Shown here one piece after another: positions 12,461 to 20,775 of a DNA stretch of 64,000 nt. Made by a program: the position numbers and the translations under genes. The stretch comes from Xanthobacteraceae bacterium (GTDB lineage Bacteria > Pseudomonadota > Alphaproteobacteria > Rhizobiales > Xanthobacteraceae), in the NCBI GenBank assembly GCA_029266425.1, contig JAQSWY010000006.1, positions 1-64,000 on the forward strand. Direction: 5' to 3'. Below the pieces are notes generated by a model, which saw nothing but the letters and a program-made list of their open reading frames with translations, had not been told where the DNA came from and did no database searches. Numbering within the stretch: the first letter of the stretch is position 1; each line of letters begins with the position of its first letter.

Positions 12461-12640
12461 GGGGCGGCCTGGCTAGTGAGCCCTCCGCTTTATCCGATCG
12501 GGCCGCCCGCGTCATCGTGCGCCGCGGGAGAGCGCCGGATGTGGAAATCGGAGGCGCATGTCCGACATGAGGTCGGCATGGGTTCGCCGGCAAACGCTGG
12601 GCGCAAAAGCTGGCCGGCACGAGTTGTCGGCAAAGGTTAG

Positions 12641-12683
12641 TCGGCAGGTCCTGGAGAAAGACTGGCAGGTGCTGAAGAAAGAC
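12641..12683. repeat. Imperfect 22-bp tandem pair
   Basis: Two adjacent imperfect copies of a unit of the type TSGGCAGGTSCTGRAGAAAGAC (12641-12662 and 12663-12683), in the roughly 296-base gap between glnD and the PRC-barrel gene. Apart from this pair and the terminator at 12704-12730 I see nothing in the gap; the frames open across it lack the codon pattern of genes. Confidence 0.4.
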
Positions 12684-12703
12684 CGAGCCGGCGCGGCGTG
12701 ATG

Positions 12704-12730
12704 AAAAAATGCCCGGCCGAAGCCGGGCAT
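12704..12730 (-). terminator. Rho-independent terminator of the PRC-barrel gene
   Basis: Perfect 9-bp stem ATGCCCGGC/GCCGGGCAT with a CGAA loop (12709-12730), followed on the minus strand by a run of six T (A on the plus strand, 12704-12709). It lies 27 bases past the stop codon at 12757. Confidence 0.85.
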
Positions 12731-12756
12731 GAGCATGAACATCAGCTGAAGCGGCA

Positions 12757-13284
12757 TTACTGCGAGGGCGTGTTGCTCGCCGCGCGGGTCTCGTCCAGCG
12801 TCTTGAACTGCGGTGCATTGTTCAGATCGTCCTTGCTCATGGCGACGACGATCTTCTGACCGCTGTCGGTCGGCGCCATGGTCAGCGAATCGAAGGACAC
12901 CGCAACCGGCTTGGCGCCGATGCCGAGGAAGCCGCCAACATCGATGATCGCGGCGACGGCCTTGCCGTCCTTCTCGAACAGGATGTCGCTGATGTCGCCG
13001 AGCTTCTCGTCGTTCGACGTCACGACATCGGTGCCGACCAGGTCGGAGCTCAGCATCTGGCCGCTGGCCTGGGACTCAACGAATTTCGGCGTGGTCGGCG
13101 CCACGGTTGTGGTCGCCGGAGGCGTCGGCATCTTCTCGGCCGGTGCCGGAGCTGCAGGAGGGGTCGTCGGTTCGGTCGCGGCCGGAGGCGTGGTCTCGGG
13201 CGCCGTCGGGCTCTGAGCCAGCGCTACGGCAGGGCTGAGAGCCAGGGCGGCAAGGGCAGTGAGGGTAGCCAGCTTGTTCGTCAT
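12757..13284 (-). CDS. Exported PRC-barrel domain protein
   Basis: A 175-residue protein with a Sec-type signal peptide (TNKLATLTALAALALSPAVALAQ), then a proline/threonine/alanine-rich linker (about residues 22-68), then a PRC-barrel domain. The domain runs from MLSSDLVGTDVVTSNDEKLG through DILFEKDGKAVAAIIDVGGFLGIG. PRC-barrel proteins of this exported type are frequent in Hyphomicrobiales, often stress-related, with unknown biochemical role. The start at 13284 has a good GGGAG site seven bases upstream, and the gene ends at a clear terminator. A weak EcfG-like match (GGAAC-N16-CGAT, 13347-13371) lies upstream, but I do not rely on it. Confidence 0.85.
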   Translation of the reverse strand: MTNKLATLTALAALALSPAVALAQSPTAPETTPPAATEPTTPPAAPAPAEKMPTPPATTTVAPTTPKFVESQASGQMLSSDLVGTDVVTSNDEKLGDISDILFEKDGKAVAAIIDVGGFLGIGAKPVAVSFDSLTMAPTDSGQKIVVAMSKDDLNNAPQFKTLDETRAASNTPSQ

Positions 13285-13480
13285 CTCAAATCTCCCAGTC
13301 GAATTTCGCCAGGTTCGCGGCCATGGGGCCGCCGCCTGTTCTGACAATCGCCAGATGGAAGATTTGGTTCCCGAGTATATATTCCAACGTGGCCTAGGAA
13401 GGAATAAATTACCGCTACGGAAGTCTGCCGAAAATAGCGACAATCGACAAATGTAAGTAAAAGTTAATCCTGCACGGAAA

Positions 13481-13903
13481 TCAGTTGATCGTCGAAATGT
13501 CGGCAACGCATACCGTCATCTCTTCCGTGGCAGTGTTCGAATTCAATCCACCAATAGCGGAGAGGCAACCGCGCGGGGTTGGGCCATTGATACGCGGCTT
13601 GATCCTTTGCTTCGCACCTTTGCTCACCACCGACGTCGCCGTATCGGAGGCCGAGCGTACGGCCGCCGGCAAATACCCTCCGGACGGCGCCGGAAGCGGG
13701 AGGCGGGAGGCCTTCGCGGAGCGGTTCACCATGCTGGCCGATGAGGCGTCGGCCGCGGCCGGCGCCGGGGCACCCATCTCGGCGCCGGCAAGCCGCGAAG
13801 CCGCAATCGCGCCGACCCAACTCCCCGAGAGCGCGAGCGGCAAGGCGATGACGAGACCGGTGAGGACGCCGGAGGCGAAGCGCGTGCTGGGAAAGCGAAG
13901 CAT
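13481..13903 (-). CDS. Hypothetical secreted or membrane-anchored protein
   Basis: I do not recognise this 140-residue protein. It has an N-terminal hydrophobic segment (GVLTGLVIALPLALSGSWVG) that could be a signal peptide or anchor, an alanine/serine-rich middle, and a C-terminal part with two cysteines (RGCLSAIGG and MTVCVADIS) that might form a disulfide in the periplasm. The codons have the G/C-ending pattern of genuine genes here, and GAGGGT precedes the ATG at 13903. The intergenic stretches on both sides (13285-13480 and 13904-14248) are AT-richer; I see no other gene in them. Confidence 0.6.
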   Translation of the reverse strand: MLRFPSTRFASGVLTGLVIALPLALSGSWVGAIAASRLAGAEMGAPAPAAADASSASMVNRSAKASRLPLPAPSGGYLPAAVRSASDTATSVVSKGAKQRIKPRINGPTPRGCLSAIGGLNSNTATEEMTVCVADISTIN

Positions 13904-14248
13904 GGTCGTACCCTCGTCGAGGTTCGCTCATGCCCACGGCACGCACTACAAAGCGCAGCGCAAACACACGCACCGCCGCAGATCCGCGAGCTGGCCAATG
14001 GCGCCGGTCGTACCCGGGCGCACCGGTAACAACGCGGTTTGCCGCGCGCGGTTCCGCACCGCACCTGTGCCTCACAATCGGGACGGGCCCACAGCACGAC
14101 GAGAAAGTACTATTAAATCAAGCCATTGCGCAGCGTTAGCGCCACAAAGGCCATTCACTTTGCGCTACTTAACTTTTGCGGTACTCGAGTTCATGGCAGC
14201 ACGGCTGCAACGCCGAGGGACGGAATCATCCGACTTTCGAGAAAAGCT

Positions 14249-15571
14249 CTAGCGGCCGACGGAGAGGTGCTGTTCGGGCACGGTGACGCGGCAGATCAGG
14301 CCGGCAGGCGCGAATTCGAGGCTCACTTCGCCATCGAGGGCGCGCGACAGGTTCCGCTCGATCACCAGCGAGCCGAAGCCGCGGCCCTCGGGCTTCGCCA
14401 CCAGCGGGCCGCCGGTCTCCTTCCATTCGAGGCGGATGCCGCCCCCCTTCTCGACCGGCCGATGCGCCCAGATGATGTCGACATGGCCGCCCGGCACCGA
14501 GAGCGCGCCGAATTTCGCAGCGTTGGTCGAGAGCTCGTGCAAGGCGAGGCCGAGGTTCTGCGCCGCCTCCGGACGCAGCAATATGTCCGGGCCGGTCACC
14601 GAGACCTGGCTGTTGTCGCGGTCGAGATGATGGCCGAGCTGCGAGCGCACCATGTCGTTCAGTGAGGCGCCGTGCCAGCTCTCCTGCACCAGCAGGTCAT
14701 GGGAGCGGGCGAGTGCCTGGAGCCGGGCGCTGAACTGCTCGACGAAATCGTCGGTGGTCCCGGCATGGCGCGCGGTCTGCCGCGCCATGGCCTGGATGAC
14801 CGCGAGCAGGTTCTTCGAGCGGTGCGTCAGCTCGCGCATCAGCAGGCGCAGATGCCGCTCATTCTCCTTGCGTTCGGTGACGTCGACCGCGGCCCCGGTG
14901 AGGCCGACGGTGCGGCCGGTCAGGTCGCGCAGCGATTCGATGTGCAGATCGTACCAGCGCGGCCCGCCCGGCTCCGCCACCTCGATCTCGCCCTTGCGCG
15001 GCTCGCTGCTGCTGATGGCCTCGCGCTTCATTTGGGCGGCGGACTGCGATGGTGCCGCGCCGAGCAACTCGCCGTCGGTAGCGCCGAGCACTTTCTCCAC
15101 GGGGAAGCCGAACAGCGGCTTGCTGACCGAGGTGTAACGCAGGTCGCGATCCTGGGTGAAGATCGCGACGTTGGAACCGCGCAACGCCATCTCGTAGCGC
15201 TGCAGCGCACTGGCGAGCTCCAGCGCCAGGCGACGCTGCTCGCTCGCCACATAGCCCGGCGAGGGCAGCCGCAGCAGCGTGCCGAGGTTCATCCAAACGG
15301 CGGCGGCGCTGACCAAAGTAAGCGCGGCGACGCAGATGCGCACGGCGGTCTGCAGCCCAGGGACGTAACCGTTGCCGTCCAGATTGGCGAGGAACGACAG
15401 GAGGCCGACGGAGAGCACCAGCGCCGCGAACAGCGCGGCGAGCCATCTCGTCCGCACCGAGAGGTCCGGACGCGCGCGGATGAAGCGATACACCGCGAGG
15501 GTGATCGCTACCGAACCGATTGCGGTTACCAGCCGTGCGGCGTCGTCAATGCCGCTCACAAACGGGTCCAT
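14249..15571 (-). CDS. Membrane-bound HWE-family sensor histidine kinase
   Basis: A 440-residue kinase: three membrane helices within residues 1-100, a PAS domain (about 125-240, LRGSNVAIFTQDRDLRYTSV), then an HWE/HisKA_2-type kinase core. The phospho-acceptor region is RELTHRSKNLLAVIQAMARQ, followed by ALHELSTNAAKFGALS, the WKE tryptophan-glutamate motif, and GRGFGSLVIERNL. It begins five bases after the phyR stop codon, in the same operon. HWE kinases next to phyR typically phosphorylate PhyR to start the general stress response (PhyK/PakF-like role), so this is probably the cognate kinase. The signal it senses is unknown. Confidence 0.9.
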   Translation of the reverse strand: MDPFVSGIDDAARLVTAIGSVAITLAVYRFIRARPDLSVRTRWLAALFAALVLSVGLLSFLANLDGNGYVPGLQTAVRICVAALTLVSAAAVWMNLGTLLRLPSPGYVASEQRRLALELASALQRYEMALRGSNVAIFTQDRDLRYTSVSKPLFGFPVEKVLGATDGELLGAAPSQSAAQMKREAISSSEPRKGEIEVAEPGGPRWYDLHIESLRDLTGRTVGLTGAAVDVTERKENERHLRLLMRELTHRSKNLLAVIQAMARQTARHAGTTDDFVEQFSARLQALARSHDLLVQESWHGASLNDMVRSQLGHHLDRDNSQVSVTGPDILLRPEAAQNLGLALHELSTNAAKFGALSVPGGHVDIIWAHRPVEKGGGIRLEWKETGGPLVAKPEGRGFGSLVIERNLSRALDGEVSLEFAPAGLICRVTVPEQHLSVGR

Positions 15572-15576
15572 AATGC

Positions 15577-16380
15577 TCAGGCTGTGGCGCGCTGCTCCCG
15601 GGGACGAGCCTTGCGTTCGAAGAACAGCGCCTGACTGATGACAGCGGCGACTGTGGCCGGCTGGAACGGCTTGGCGATGAGGAAGGCGGGCTCCGGCCGT
15701 ACCCCGGTCAGGAAGCGCTCGGGATAGGCGGTAATGAAGATCACCGGTACTTCGACCCGCTCGATCAACTCATTGACGGCGTCGAGGCCGGAGCTGCCAT
15801 CGGCGAGCTGGATATCCGCAAGGACGAGGCCGGGCGTCTTGCGCCGCGCCAGCGCGACCGCCTCGGCGTGGGTGCGGGCGATGCCGGTGACGCGATGGCC
15901 GAGGCTTTCCACCAGGCCTTCGAGATCGAGCGCGATGAAAGGCTCGTCCTCGATGATCAGCACTTCGGTGGCGATCTCGGAGGCGAGTTCGCGTCCGGCT
16001 TCCTCGACGAGGCTGCGCAGCCGGGCGACGTTGATGTCCAGAATCTCCGCGGCGTCTTCCTCGTCGAAGCCCTCGAGCGAGACCAGAAGGAACGCCTGCC
16101 GCACCAGCGGCGTTATGTGTCCGAGGCGCTCCTCGGCCTTGGCCGGAGCCGGGCCCGGGTCCGGCTCGCCATTGATAGACACCGAATTCCACAGGCTGGT
16201 CAGTAACTTATAGAGGCCGACGCGGGGATCGAGATCGGGGCTGAGCGATTGTGGATCGGCGATCAGCGTCTCGAGCATGGCAGTCACGTAGGCGTCGCCC
16301 GCGGCCTGGGTGCCGCTCAGGGCGCGTGCATAACGGCGCAGGAACGGCAGGTGCTGCGCGACTAGTTGGGATGTGCTCAC
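15577..16380 (-). CDS. phyR: PhyR anti-anti-sigma response regulator
   Basis: The switch of the alphaproteobacterial general stress response. When phosphorylated, its sigma-like domain binds NepR and frees EcfG. The 267 residues comprise an N-terminal sigma-factor-like domain (SQLVAQHLPFLRRYARALSG through GFDEEDAAEILDINVARLRSLV) and a C-terminal receiver (VLIIEDEPFIALDLEGLV), with the phospho-aspartate in LVLADIQLADGSSG and the lysine in IAKPF. The start is the GTG at 16380: it sits behind GGGGGAG and gives the family N-terminus, whereas the GTG at 16395 overlaps that binding site. Divergent from nepR-ecfG, with its own EcfG-type promoter. Confidence 0.96.
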   Translation of the reverse strand: MSTSQLVAQHLPFLRRYARALSGTQAAGDAYVTAMLETLIADPQSLSPDLDPRVGLYKLLTSLWNSVSINGEPDPGPAPAKAEERLGHITPLVRQAFLLVSLEGFDEEDAAEILDINVARLRSLVEEAGRELASEIATEVLIIEDEPFIALDLEGLVESLGHRVTGIARTHAEAVALARRKTPGLVLADIQLADGSSGLDAVNELIERVEVPVIFITAYPERFLTGVRPEPAFLIAKPFQPATVAAVISQALFFERKARPREQRATA

Positions 16381-16424
16381 AAGTGTCTCCCCCACGCTGG
16401 AGCATGTGCGAAAAAGCGCAAACT

Positions 16425-16450
16425 AACGCGCATCATTCGCATCGGGTTCC
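16425..16450 (-). promoter_or_regulatory. EcfG-type promoter of phyR
   Basis: On the minus strand, GGAAC (16450-16446), 17-base spacer, CGTT (16428-16425), 45 bases upstream of the phyR GTG. Matches GGAAC-N16/17-CGTT and implies positive feedback by EcfG. Confidence 0.7.
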
Positions 16451-16492
16451 CGCGGAGTGGCGAAAATCGCTTGGATTTTTTTGCAACTTCGC

Positions 16493-16517
16493 GGAACCCT
16501 GCGACACCCGGCTTGTT
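16493..16517 (+). promoter_or_regulatory. EcfG-type promoter of nepR-ecfG
   Basis: GGAAC (16493-16497), then 17 bases, then GTT (16515-16517); read as N16-TGTT it is one base off the CGTT consensus. It lies 55 bases upstream of nepR, consistent with the autoregulated nepR-ecfG operons of this class. Confidence 0.7.
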
Positions 16518-16571
16518 ATTCTGCGCACCTAGCGCCGGGGACGCCCCCTCGTCGGCTTGCTCGGAGGCTCA

Positions 16572-16895
16572 ATGGCAGGAAGAAAAAGCATGGAAGACGA
16601 GCAGTCTGGAGCCGGCGCGGATAACGACGTCGGGGCTACGGTTTCGGTGCTGCGGCGGACGGCGCCCGGATCGGGACATTCCCGGAATGCCGCATCAACC
16701 CTTGGAAGTGACGTCCAGGCGAAGATCGGCCAGCATTTGCGTGCTATGTATGACGATGTGGTTCGGCAGGGCGTGCCGGATCGCTTCATGGACCTGCTCG
16801 CGCAGCTCGATCGGCCCGACGCCAATCGGCAAGCCGACCGGGGCGGCGAACAGCGGCCGGCCTCGCGCCCTCGCGAGGAGGGTTCCGAACGGTGA
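16572..16895 (+). CDS. nepR: NepR anti-sigma factor
   Basis: A 107-residue anti-sigma factor that sequesters EcfG until PhyR~P binds it. The conserved core lies at about residues 42-78: LGSDVQAKIGQHLRAMYDD followed by VPDRFMDLLAQLD, the two-helix NepR signature. The ends are charged and probably disordered, as usual. ATG 16572 follows GGAGG at 16563-16567 with a short four-base spacing; an in-frame ATG at 16590 is an alternative. The stop codon overlaps the ecfG GTG by four bases (GTGA), indicating translational coupling of anti-sigma and sigma. Confidence 0.95.
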   Translation: MAGRKSMEDEQSGAGADNDVGATVSVLRRTAPGSGHSRNAASTLGSDVQAKIGQHLRAMYDDVVRQGVPDRFMDLLAQLDRPDANRQADRGGEQRPASRPREEGSER

Positions 16896-17446
16896 GACAA
16901 GTCGAACCGACGCTGCGCGACGAGATCATCGCGGCAATTCCGAATTTGCGCGCGTTCGCAATTTCGCTGAGCGGCAGTGTCGACCGCGCCGACGATCTGG
17001 TGCAGGAGACGCTGCTGCGGGCCTTCGCCAATATTGGCAGCTTTCGGCCCGGGACGAACCTGTCCGCCTGGCTCTTTACCATCCTGCGCAATCTTTTCCG
17101 TTCCGAATACCGCAAGCGGCGCCGCGAGGTGCCGGATTCGGACGGAGCGTTCGCCGCGACGCTGACCACGCACCCCGACCAGAACACCCATCTCGATTTC
17201 GAGGATTTCCGCGCCGCGCTCGACCGGCTGCCGCCGGACCAGCGTGAAGCCCTGATCCTGGTCGGCGCTTCCGGCTTCTCCTATGAGGAGGCGGCGGACA
17301 TCTGCCAGTGCGCGGTGGGCACCATCAAGAGCCGGGTCAATCGCGCCCGGCGCCGGCTCGGCGAGATGCTCGCCATCGACACCGCCGAGGATTTCGGTCC
17401 CGATCGGCCGACCCGCGCCATATTGTCGGCGGTCGATCGGCCCTGA
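16892..17446 (+). CDS. ecfG: EcfG general stress sigma factor
   Basis: A 184-residue ECF15-type sigma factor. Region 2 includes DDLVQETLLRAFANIGSFRPG and LSAWLFTILRNLFRSEYRKR; region 4 includes RLPPDQREALILVGASGFS, then YEEAADICQCAVGTIKSRVNRAR. It has no C-terminal extension. It is translated from a GTG overlapping the nepR stop. It should recognise GGAAC-N16/17-CGTT promoters, exact copies of which precede several small genes in this window. Confidence 0.96.
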   Translation: MRQVEPTLRDEIIAAIPNLRAFAISLSGSVDRADDLVQETLLRAFANIGSFRPGTNLSAWLFTILRNLFRSEYRKRRREVPDSDGAFAATLTTHPDQNTHLDFEDFRAALDRLPPDQREALILVGASGFSYEEAADICQCAVGTIKSRVNRARRRLGEMLAIDTAEDFGPDRPTRAILSAVDRP

Positions 17447-17470
17447 AACCGACGAGCATTCCAAACGAAC

Positions 17471-17552
17471 GTCATCCCCGGCCTTGTGCCGGGGATCTCG
17501 ATTCCGGACGGCGCATCAGAGGCCGAGATGGCCGGCACAACCGGCCATGACG
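17471..17552. repeat. Family D palindromic intergenic repeat
   Basis: GTCATCCCCGGCCTTGTGCC, then GGGGATCTCGATTCC, then GAGATGGCCGGCACAA, with an end of CCGGCCATGACGG. Six family members are recognisable in the window: here, 32518-32601, 45800-45883, 49183-49267, 51213-51300 and 60043-60129. Confidence 0.75.
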
Positions 17553-17570
17553 GGAAAAAAATGGCTCCCG

Positions 17571-17601
17571 AAAAGAAAAACGCCCCCTTCGCGGGGGCGT
17601 T
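17571..17601 (-). terminator. Intrinsic terminator between ecfG and the DUF1328 gene
   Basis: Stem AACGCCCCC with GGGGGCGTT around a short loop (17579-17601). On the minus strand the stem is followed by a T-rich tract (plus-strand AAAAGAAAAA), which fits termination of the DUF1328 gene. On the plus strand it may also help to end ecfG. Confidence 0.8.
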
Positions 17602-17627
17602 CTTGTTCGGATGGTGCGCGCGGAGCG

Positions 17628-17798
17628 CTATGGCGCCCCTCGCCGCATGAAGCCCATCACCGCGGAGATCACGAACAGGATGATGGCGACGAAGAAGATG
17701 ATCTTCGCAATCTCGATCGCCGTTCCGGCAATACCGCCGAAGCCGAGCACGGCGGCGATCAGCGCGATGACCAGGAAAGTAAGCGCCCAACCAATCAT
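17628..17798 (-). CDS. DUF1328 (UPF0391) small membrane protein
   Basis: A 56-residue protein with two membrane helices separated by a glycine-rich turn (GFGGIAGTA), ending FMRRGAP. It is a clear member of the DUF1328/YtjA-like family found widely in proteobacteria; the function is not established. ATG 17798 has a strong GGAGG nine bases upstream. The gene has a perfect EcfG promoter and an intrinsic terminator, so it is a monocistronic stress-regulated unit convergent with ecfG. Confidence 0.92.
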   Translation of the reverse strand: MIGWALTFLVIALIAAVLGFGGIAGTAIEIAKIIFFVAIILFVISAVMGFMRRGAP

Positions 17799-17829
17799 GT
17801 GAAACCTCCGGCATCTATTCCGAGAGGAC

Positions 17830-17854
17830 AACGAGCGATCGGGACGGTGGTTCC
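17830..17854 (-). promoter_or_regulatory. EcfG-type promoter of the DUF1328 gene
   Basis: On the minus strand, GGAAC (17854-17850), 16-base spacer, CGTT (17833-17830), 31 bases upstream of the ATG. Exact consensus match. Confidence 0.8.
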
Positions 17855-17864
17855 GTAGCTGGCT

Positions 17865-18764
17865 TTAGAGCCGCTGCGCCAGTTCGGGGCCGATCGCCTT
17901 CGCTTCCGCCACCAGCGCCGCGGCGATCGGCGTCATCGGCTCGCGGTCGAGCACGACGAGGCCGATCTCATGCAGCACTTCGGGCTCGACGATGGGGATG
18001 GAGCGGATCGTCTTCGGGAACGCGAACACGTCGGCGAGAGTTGTCGGCACCACGCTCGCCCAGTCGCCGGTGCGCACATGGGCGAGCAGTGCGATGGTGG
18101 AATTGGATTCCAGCATCGGCGCCGCGATATGGCCGGACTTCCGGAGCTGGCCGTCGACGATGCGGCGATTCTGCATGTCCGGGGTGAGCAGGCACAGCGG
18201 GACTTCGGCGATCTGCTCCCAGGTGACCGATTGCCGGTCGCCGAGCGGCGAGTCCACCGAGGTGATGAAGCGGTAGCCCTCGCGATAGAGCGGCACCGCC
18301 TTCACCCGGCCGAGCGGATCATTGTCGAGATAGGTGACGCCGGCGTCGACCTCGAGATTCTCGATCAGCCGCAGGATCTCGTTCGAGGTCGCCGATGTCA
18401 GCGTGAAGCGTACGTCGTTGTGCTTGTTGCGGAACGGCGTGGTCAATTCGACCAGCATCGGCATAGCGGTGGGAATCGCGGCGATGCGCAGATGCCCGCT
18501 CAATCCCTTGCGCAGCGCCGCGATCTCCTGGCGCATCGCCCGCGCATCGCCGACGATGCGCCGCGCCCATTGCAGCGCCCGCTCGCCTTCCGGGGTGAAG
18601 CCGATGAAACGCGAGCCGCGCTCGACGAGGCGCACCCCGAGCACTTCCTCGAGCTGCTTCAGGCCGGCGGAGAGGGTGGGCTGGGTGACGCCGCAGGCCT
18701 CCGCCGCCCGGCCGAAATGGCGCTCTTTGGCAAGCGCGAGCAGAAGTTCGAATCGGTCGAGCAC
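17865..18764 (-). CDS. LysR-family transcriptional regulator
   Basis: A 299-residue LysR regulator. The winged helix-turn-helix is at the N-terminus (LALAKERHFGRAAEACGVTQ through PTLSAGLKQLEEVLGVRL); the ligand-binding domain begins after LSGHLRIAAIPTAMP. It starts with GTG at 18764. It lacks the cysteine pair of OxyR. From memory, the sequence style (for example CLLTPDMQNRRIVDGQL) resembles regulators that often sit divergent from NAD-dependent formate dehydrogenase operons, but no such genes are here, so its target is open. Confidence 0.88.
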   Translation of the reverse strand: MLDRFELLLALAKERHFGRAAEACGVTQPTLSAGLKQLEEVLGVRLVERGSRFIGFTPEGERALQWARRIVGDARAMRQEIAALRKGLSGHLRIAAIPTAMPMLVELTTPFRNKHNDVRFTLTSATSNEILRLIENLEVDAGVTYLDNDPLGRVKAVPLYREGYRFITSVDSPLGDRQSVTWEQIAEVPLCLLTPDMQNRRIVDGQLRKSGHIAAPMLESNSTIALLAHVRTGDWASVVPTTLADVFAFPKTIRSIPIVEPEVLHEIGLVVLDREPMTPIAAALVAEAKAIGPELAQRL

Positions 18765-18880
18765 GCGTAACGCTTCCCGGCAACAACGGTAAACCTTGCT
18801 TGTATCAGAAGCGCCCGTCGATGCGAATTGGAGCGATGTAACTCTGCGGCAATCGTTTTCGCAGTGTCACCACCCGGGCC

Positions 18881-18922
18881 GTCATCCCGGCCGAAGCTCG
18901 CATGGCCTAGAGCCGGGATGAC
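18881..18922. repeat. Family B repeat, short copy
   Basis: GTCATCCCGGCCGAAGCTCG, followed 12 bases later by AGCCGGGATGAC: a simple inverted repeat. It lies between the convergently placed end of rmuC and the start of the LysR gene region. Confidence 0.65.
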
Positions 18923-18939
18923 GATAATTGCGGGAAGCC

Positions 18940-20115
18940 CTATTCCGCCGCGCCGCGCAGCATGTCGGCGGGCGCAGCCGGGTCGGGCCGTTCGCCCTCG
19001 AACTCGAGCTGCTCGATGCGCGCGCCGCGCCGGGCGATCTTGTCGGAAGAGATCAGCACCTGCGCGACATCGTCGCCCAACTGGCCGAAGTGCTTCTGCA
19101 GATTGCCGACCCGGTCGCGCAGCCGGACGACGTCGGCGACCAGCGCACCACACTCGGCGCGGATCAGGTCCGCCTGCTCGCGCATCCGCGCGTCCTTGAC
19201 GATAGCCTGCACCACCTGGATCGCCAGCATCAGCAGCGACGGCGAGACCAGGATGACGCGGGCGCGGAAGGCGCGCTGGATCACGTCGTCGAAGTGCTCG
19301 TGCAGTTCCCCATAGACCGATTCCGACGGCACGAACATCAGCGCGACATCCTGTGTGTCGCCGGCCACCACATAGCGCTCGGCAATATCGCCGATATGTC
19401 GGGCGACATCCTGCTTCACCCGGGTCTCGGCCTGCTTGCGGGCCTCCCCGCTCGCCGCCTCGCGATAGGCTGTCACCGCCTCCAGCGGAAATTTGGAATC
19501 GACCAAGAGCGGGCGCCGGTCGCCCGGCAGGAAGATGGCGCAGTCGGCGCGCCGCCCGTTCGGCAGCGTGTGCTGGAAGGCGAAGCTGTCGCGCGGCAGG
19601 CCGTCGGCAACGATGGCCTGCAGCCGGCCTTCGCCGAAGGCGCCTCGCGCCTGCTTGTTGGACAGCGTCTCGCGCAGCGAGACCACCTGGTCGGACAGTT
19701 CGCCGAGACTCGCGCGGGCCTGGTCGACAAGGGCGAGGCGCTCATTGAGCTTGACGAGGTTCTCGTGCGTCGCCTCGCTGGCGCGCGCGATGCTCTCGCC
19801 GACCCGGTGCGAGGAGGCGTCGAGCCGCTCGGAGACGGCGCGGGCGAGGTCGCTCTGGCGCTGGGAGAGCACCTCGGCCATGGTCTGCACCCGGCCGGAG
19901 GTCTCGGCCTGTATACGGGCCAACTGGAGCAGGCGTTCCTCCAACTCCTGGGCCCGCTCGGCCTGCGCCTCGGCTTCGGCCGCGCGGTCGCGAGCGCTGC
20001 GCGAGACCGCGATCAGGAGGCCGATCAGCAGCAGGAAGGCGAGCGCCGCCCCGCCGAGGACGAGCTCGGCCAGCGTGATCGGATAGGTGCCGAGGATGAA
20101 CACGGTCTCTCGCAT
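18940..20115 (-). CDS. rmuC: RmuC family DNA recombination protein
   Basis: A 391-residue protein with an N-terminal membrane helix (about residues 10-35), a long coiled coil (about 40-140, with repeated [16 protein letters not shown] heptads) and a nuclease-like core. The core carries [20 protein letters not shown], then [15 protein letters not shown], then [19 protein letters not shown]. RmuC proteins limit inversions and are proposed to act as structure-specific nucleases; that role is from the family. ATG 20115 ([18 protein letters not shown]) precedes the membrane helix. The frame is open further upstream through the def/fmt region, but only as a high-GC shadow. Confidence 0.93.
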   Translation of the reverse strand: MRETVFILGTYPITLAELVLGGAALAFLLLIGLLIAVSRSARDRAAEAEAQAERAQELEERLLQLARIQAETSGRVQTMAEVLSQRQSDLARAVSERLDASSHRVGESIARASEATHENLVKLNERLALVDQARASLGELSDQVVSLRETLSNKQARGAFGEGRLQAIVADGLPRDSFAFQHTLPNGRRADCAIFLPGDRRPLLVDSKFPLEAVTAYREAASGEARKQAETRVKQDVARHIGDIAERYVVAGDTQDVALMFVPSESVYGELHEHFDDVIQRAFRARVILVSPSLLMLAIQVVQAIVKDARMREQADLIRAECGALVADVVRLRDRVGNLQKHFGQLGDDVAQVLISSDKIARRGARIEQLEFEGERPDPAAPADMLRGAAE

Positions 20116-20217
20116 CGAGGTCCTTCTAGCGCGATTCGAATACCGGCGCGAACGAAAAGTGAACATGGAAAAAGCCGCTCCGTTGACCGGCGCCATCTCC
20201 TCGCTTATTTCGCTGTC

Positions 20218-20745
20218 ATGTCCGTCCGTCCGCTCGTCATCATTCCCGATTCGCGCTTGCGCCTCATCTCCGAACCCTTGGTCCGGGTGGATGCCAAGGT
20301 GCGTGCTCTGGTCGAGGACATGTTCGAGACCATGTACGACGCCCCCGGCATCGGGCTGGCGGCGATCCAGATCGGCGTGCCGGAACGTGTCGTCACCATC
20401 GACACCGCGCGCGAGGGCGAGGAGAGGAGCCCGCTGGCGCTGATCAATCCGGAGATCGTCACCGCCTCCGAGGAATTGTCGGTCTACCAGGAAGGCTGCC
20501 TCTCGATCCCGGAATATTATGAGGATGTCGAGCGGCCGGCGCGGGTCACGGTGCGCTTCATGGATCTGAATGGCGAGATGCAGGAGATCGAGGCAGACGG
20601 CCTGCTCGCCACCTGTGTCCAGCACGAGATCGACCATCTGAACGGCGTTCTGTTCATCGATCACATCTCCAAGCTCAAGCGCGACCGCGTGGTGAAGAGG
20701 TTCACCAAGGTCGCGAAGGAGAAGGAGCGCGAGGCCGGGGCCTGA
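20218..20745 (+). CDS. def: Peptide deformylase
   Basis: Removes the formyl group from nascent N-terminal methionine. All three motifs are present: [10 protein letters not shown] (motif 1; most members have Q at this place, seen here), EGCLS (motif 2, metal cysteine) and QHEIDHLNG (motif 3, HExxH). The protein has 175 residues. ATG 20218 gives the usual [14 protein letters not shown] opening. It is divergent from rmuC and 30 bases ahead of fmt, the standard def-fmt pairing. Confidence 0.97.
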   Translation: MSVRPLVIIPDSRLRLISEPLVRVDAKVRALVEDMFETMYDAPGIGLAAIQIGVPERVVTIDTAREGEERSPLALINPEIVTASEELSVYQEGCLSIPEYYEDVERPARVTVRFMDLNGEMQEIEADGLLATCVQHEIDHLNGVLFIDHISKLKRDRVVKRFTKVAKEKEREAGA

Positions 20746-20775
20746 GTCCGGGCCTCGCTCGACCCGGGATCCACT

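Noticed and set aside
12384-12818. A 144-codon minus-strand frame across the glnD/PRC-barrel gap
   Set aside because: It overlaps both neighbours and the terminator at 12704-12730, and has no ribosome binding site or coding-type codon pattern.
13347-13371. EcfG promoter for the PRC-barrel gene
   Set aside because: GGAAC is present, but the -10 reads CGAT at N16; two other near matches in the window are better, and the distance to the start is less convincing.
17865-18764. LysR regulator as OxyR
   Set aside because: The redox cysteine pair of OxyR is missing, and the ligand-domain sequence differs.
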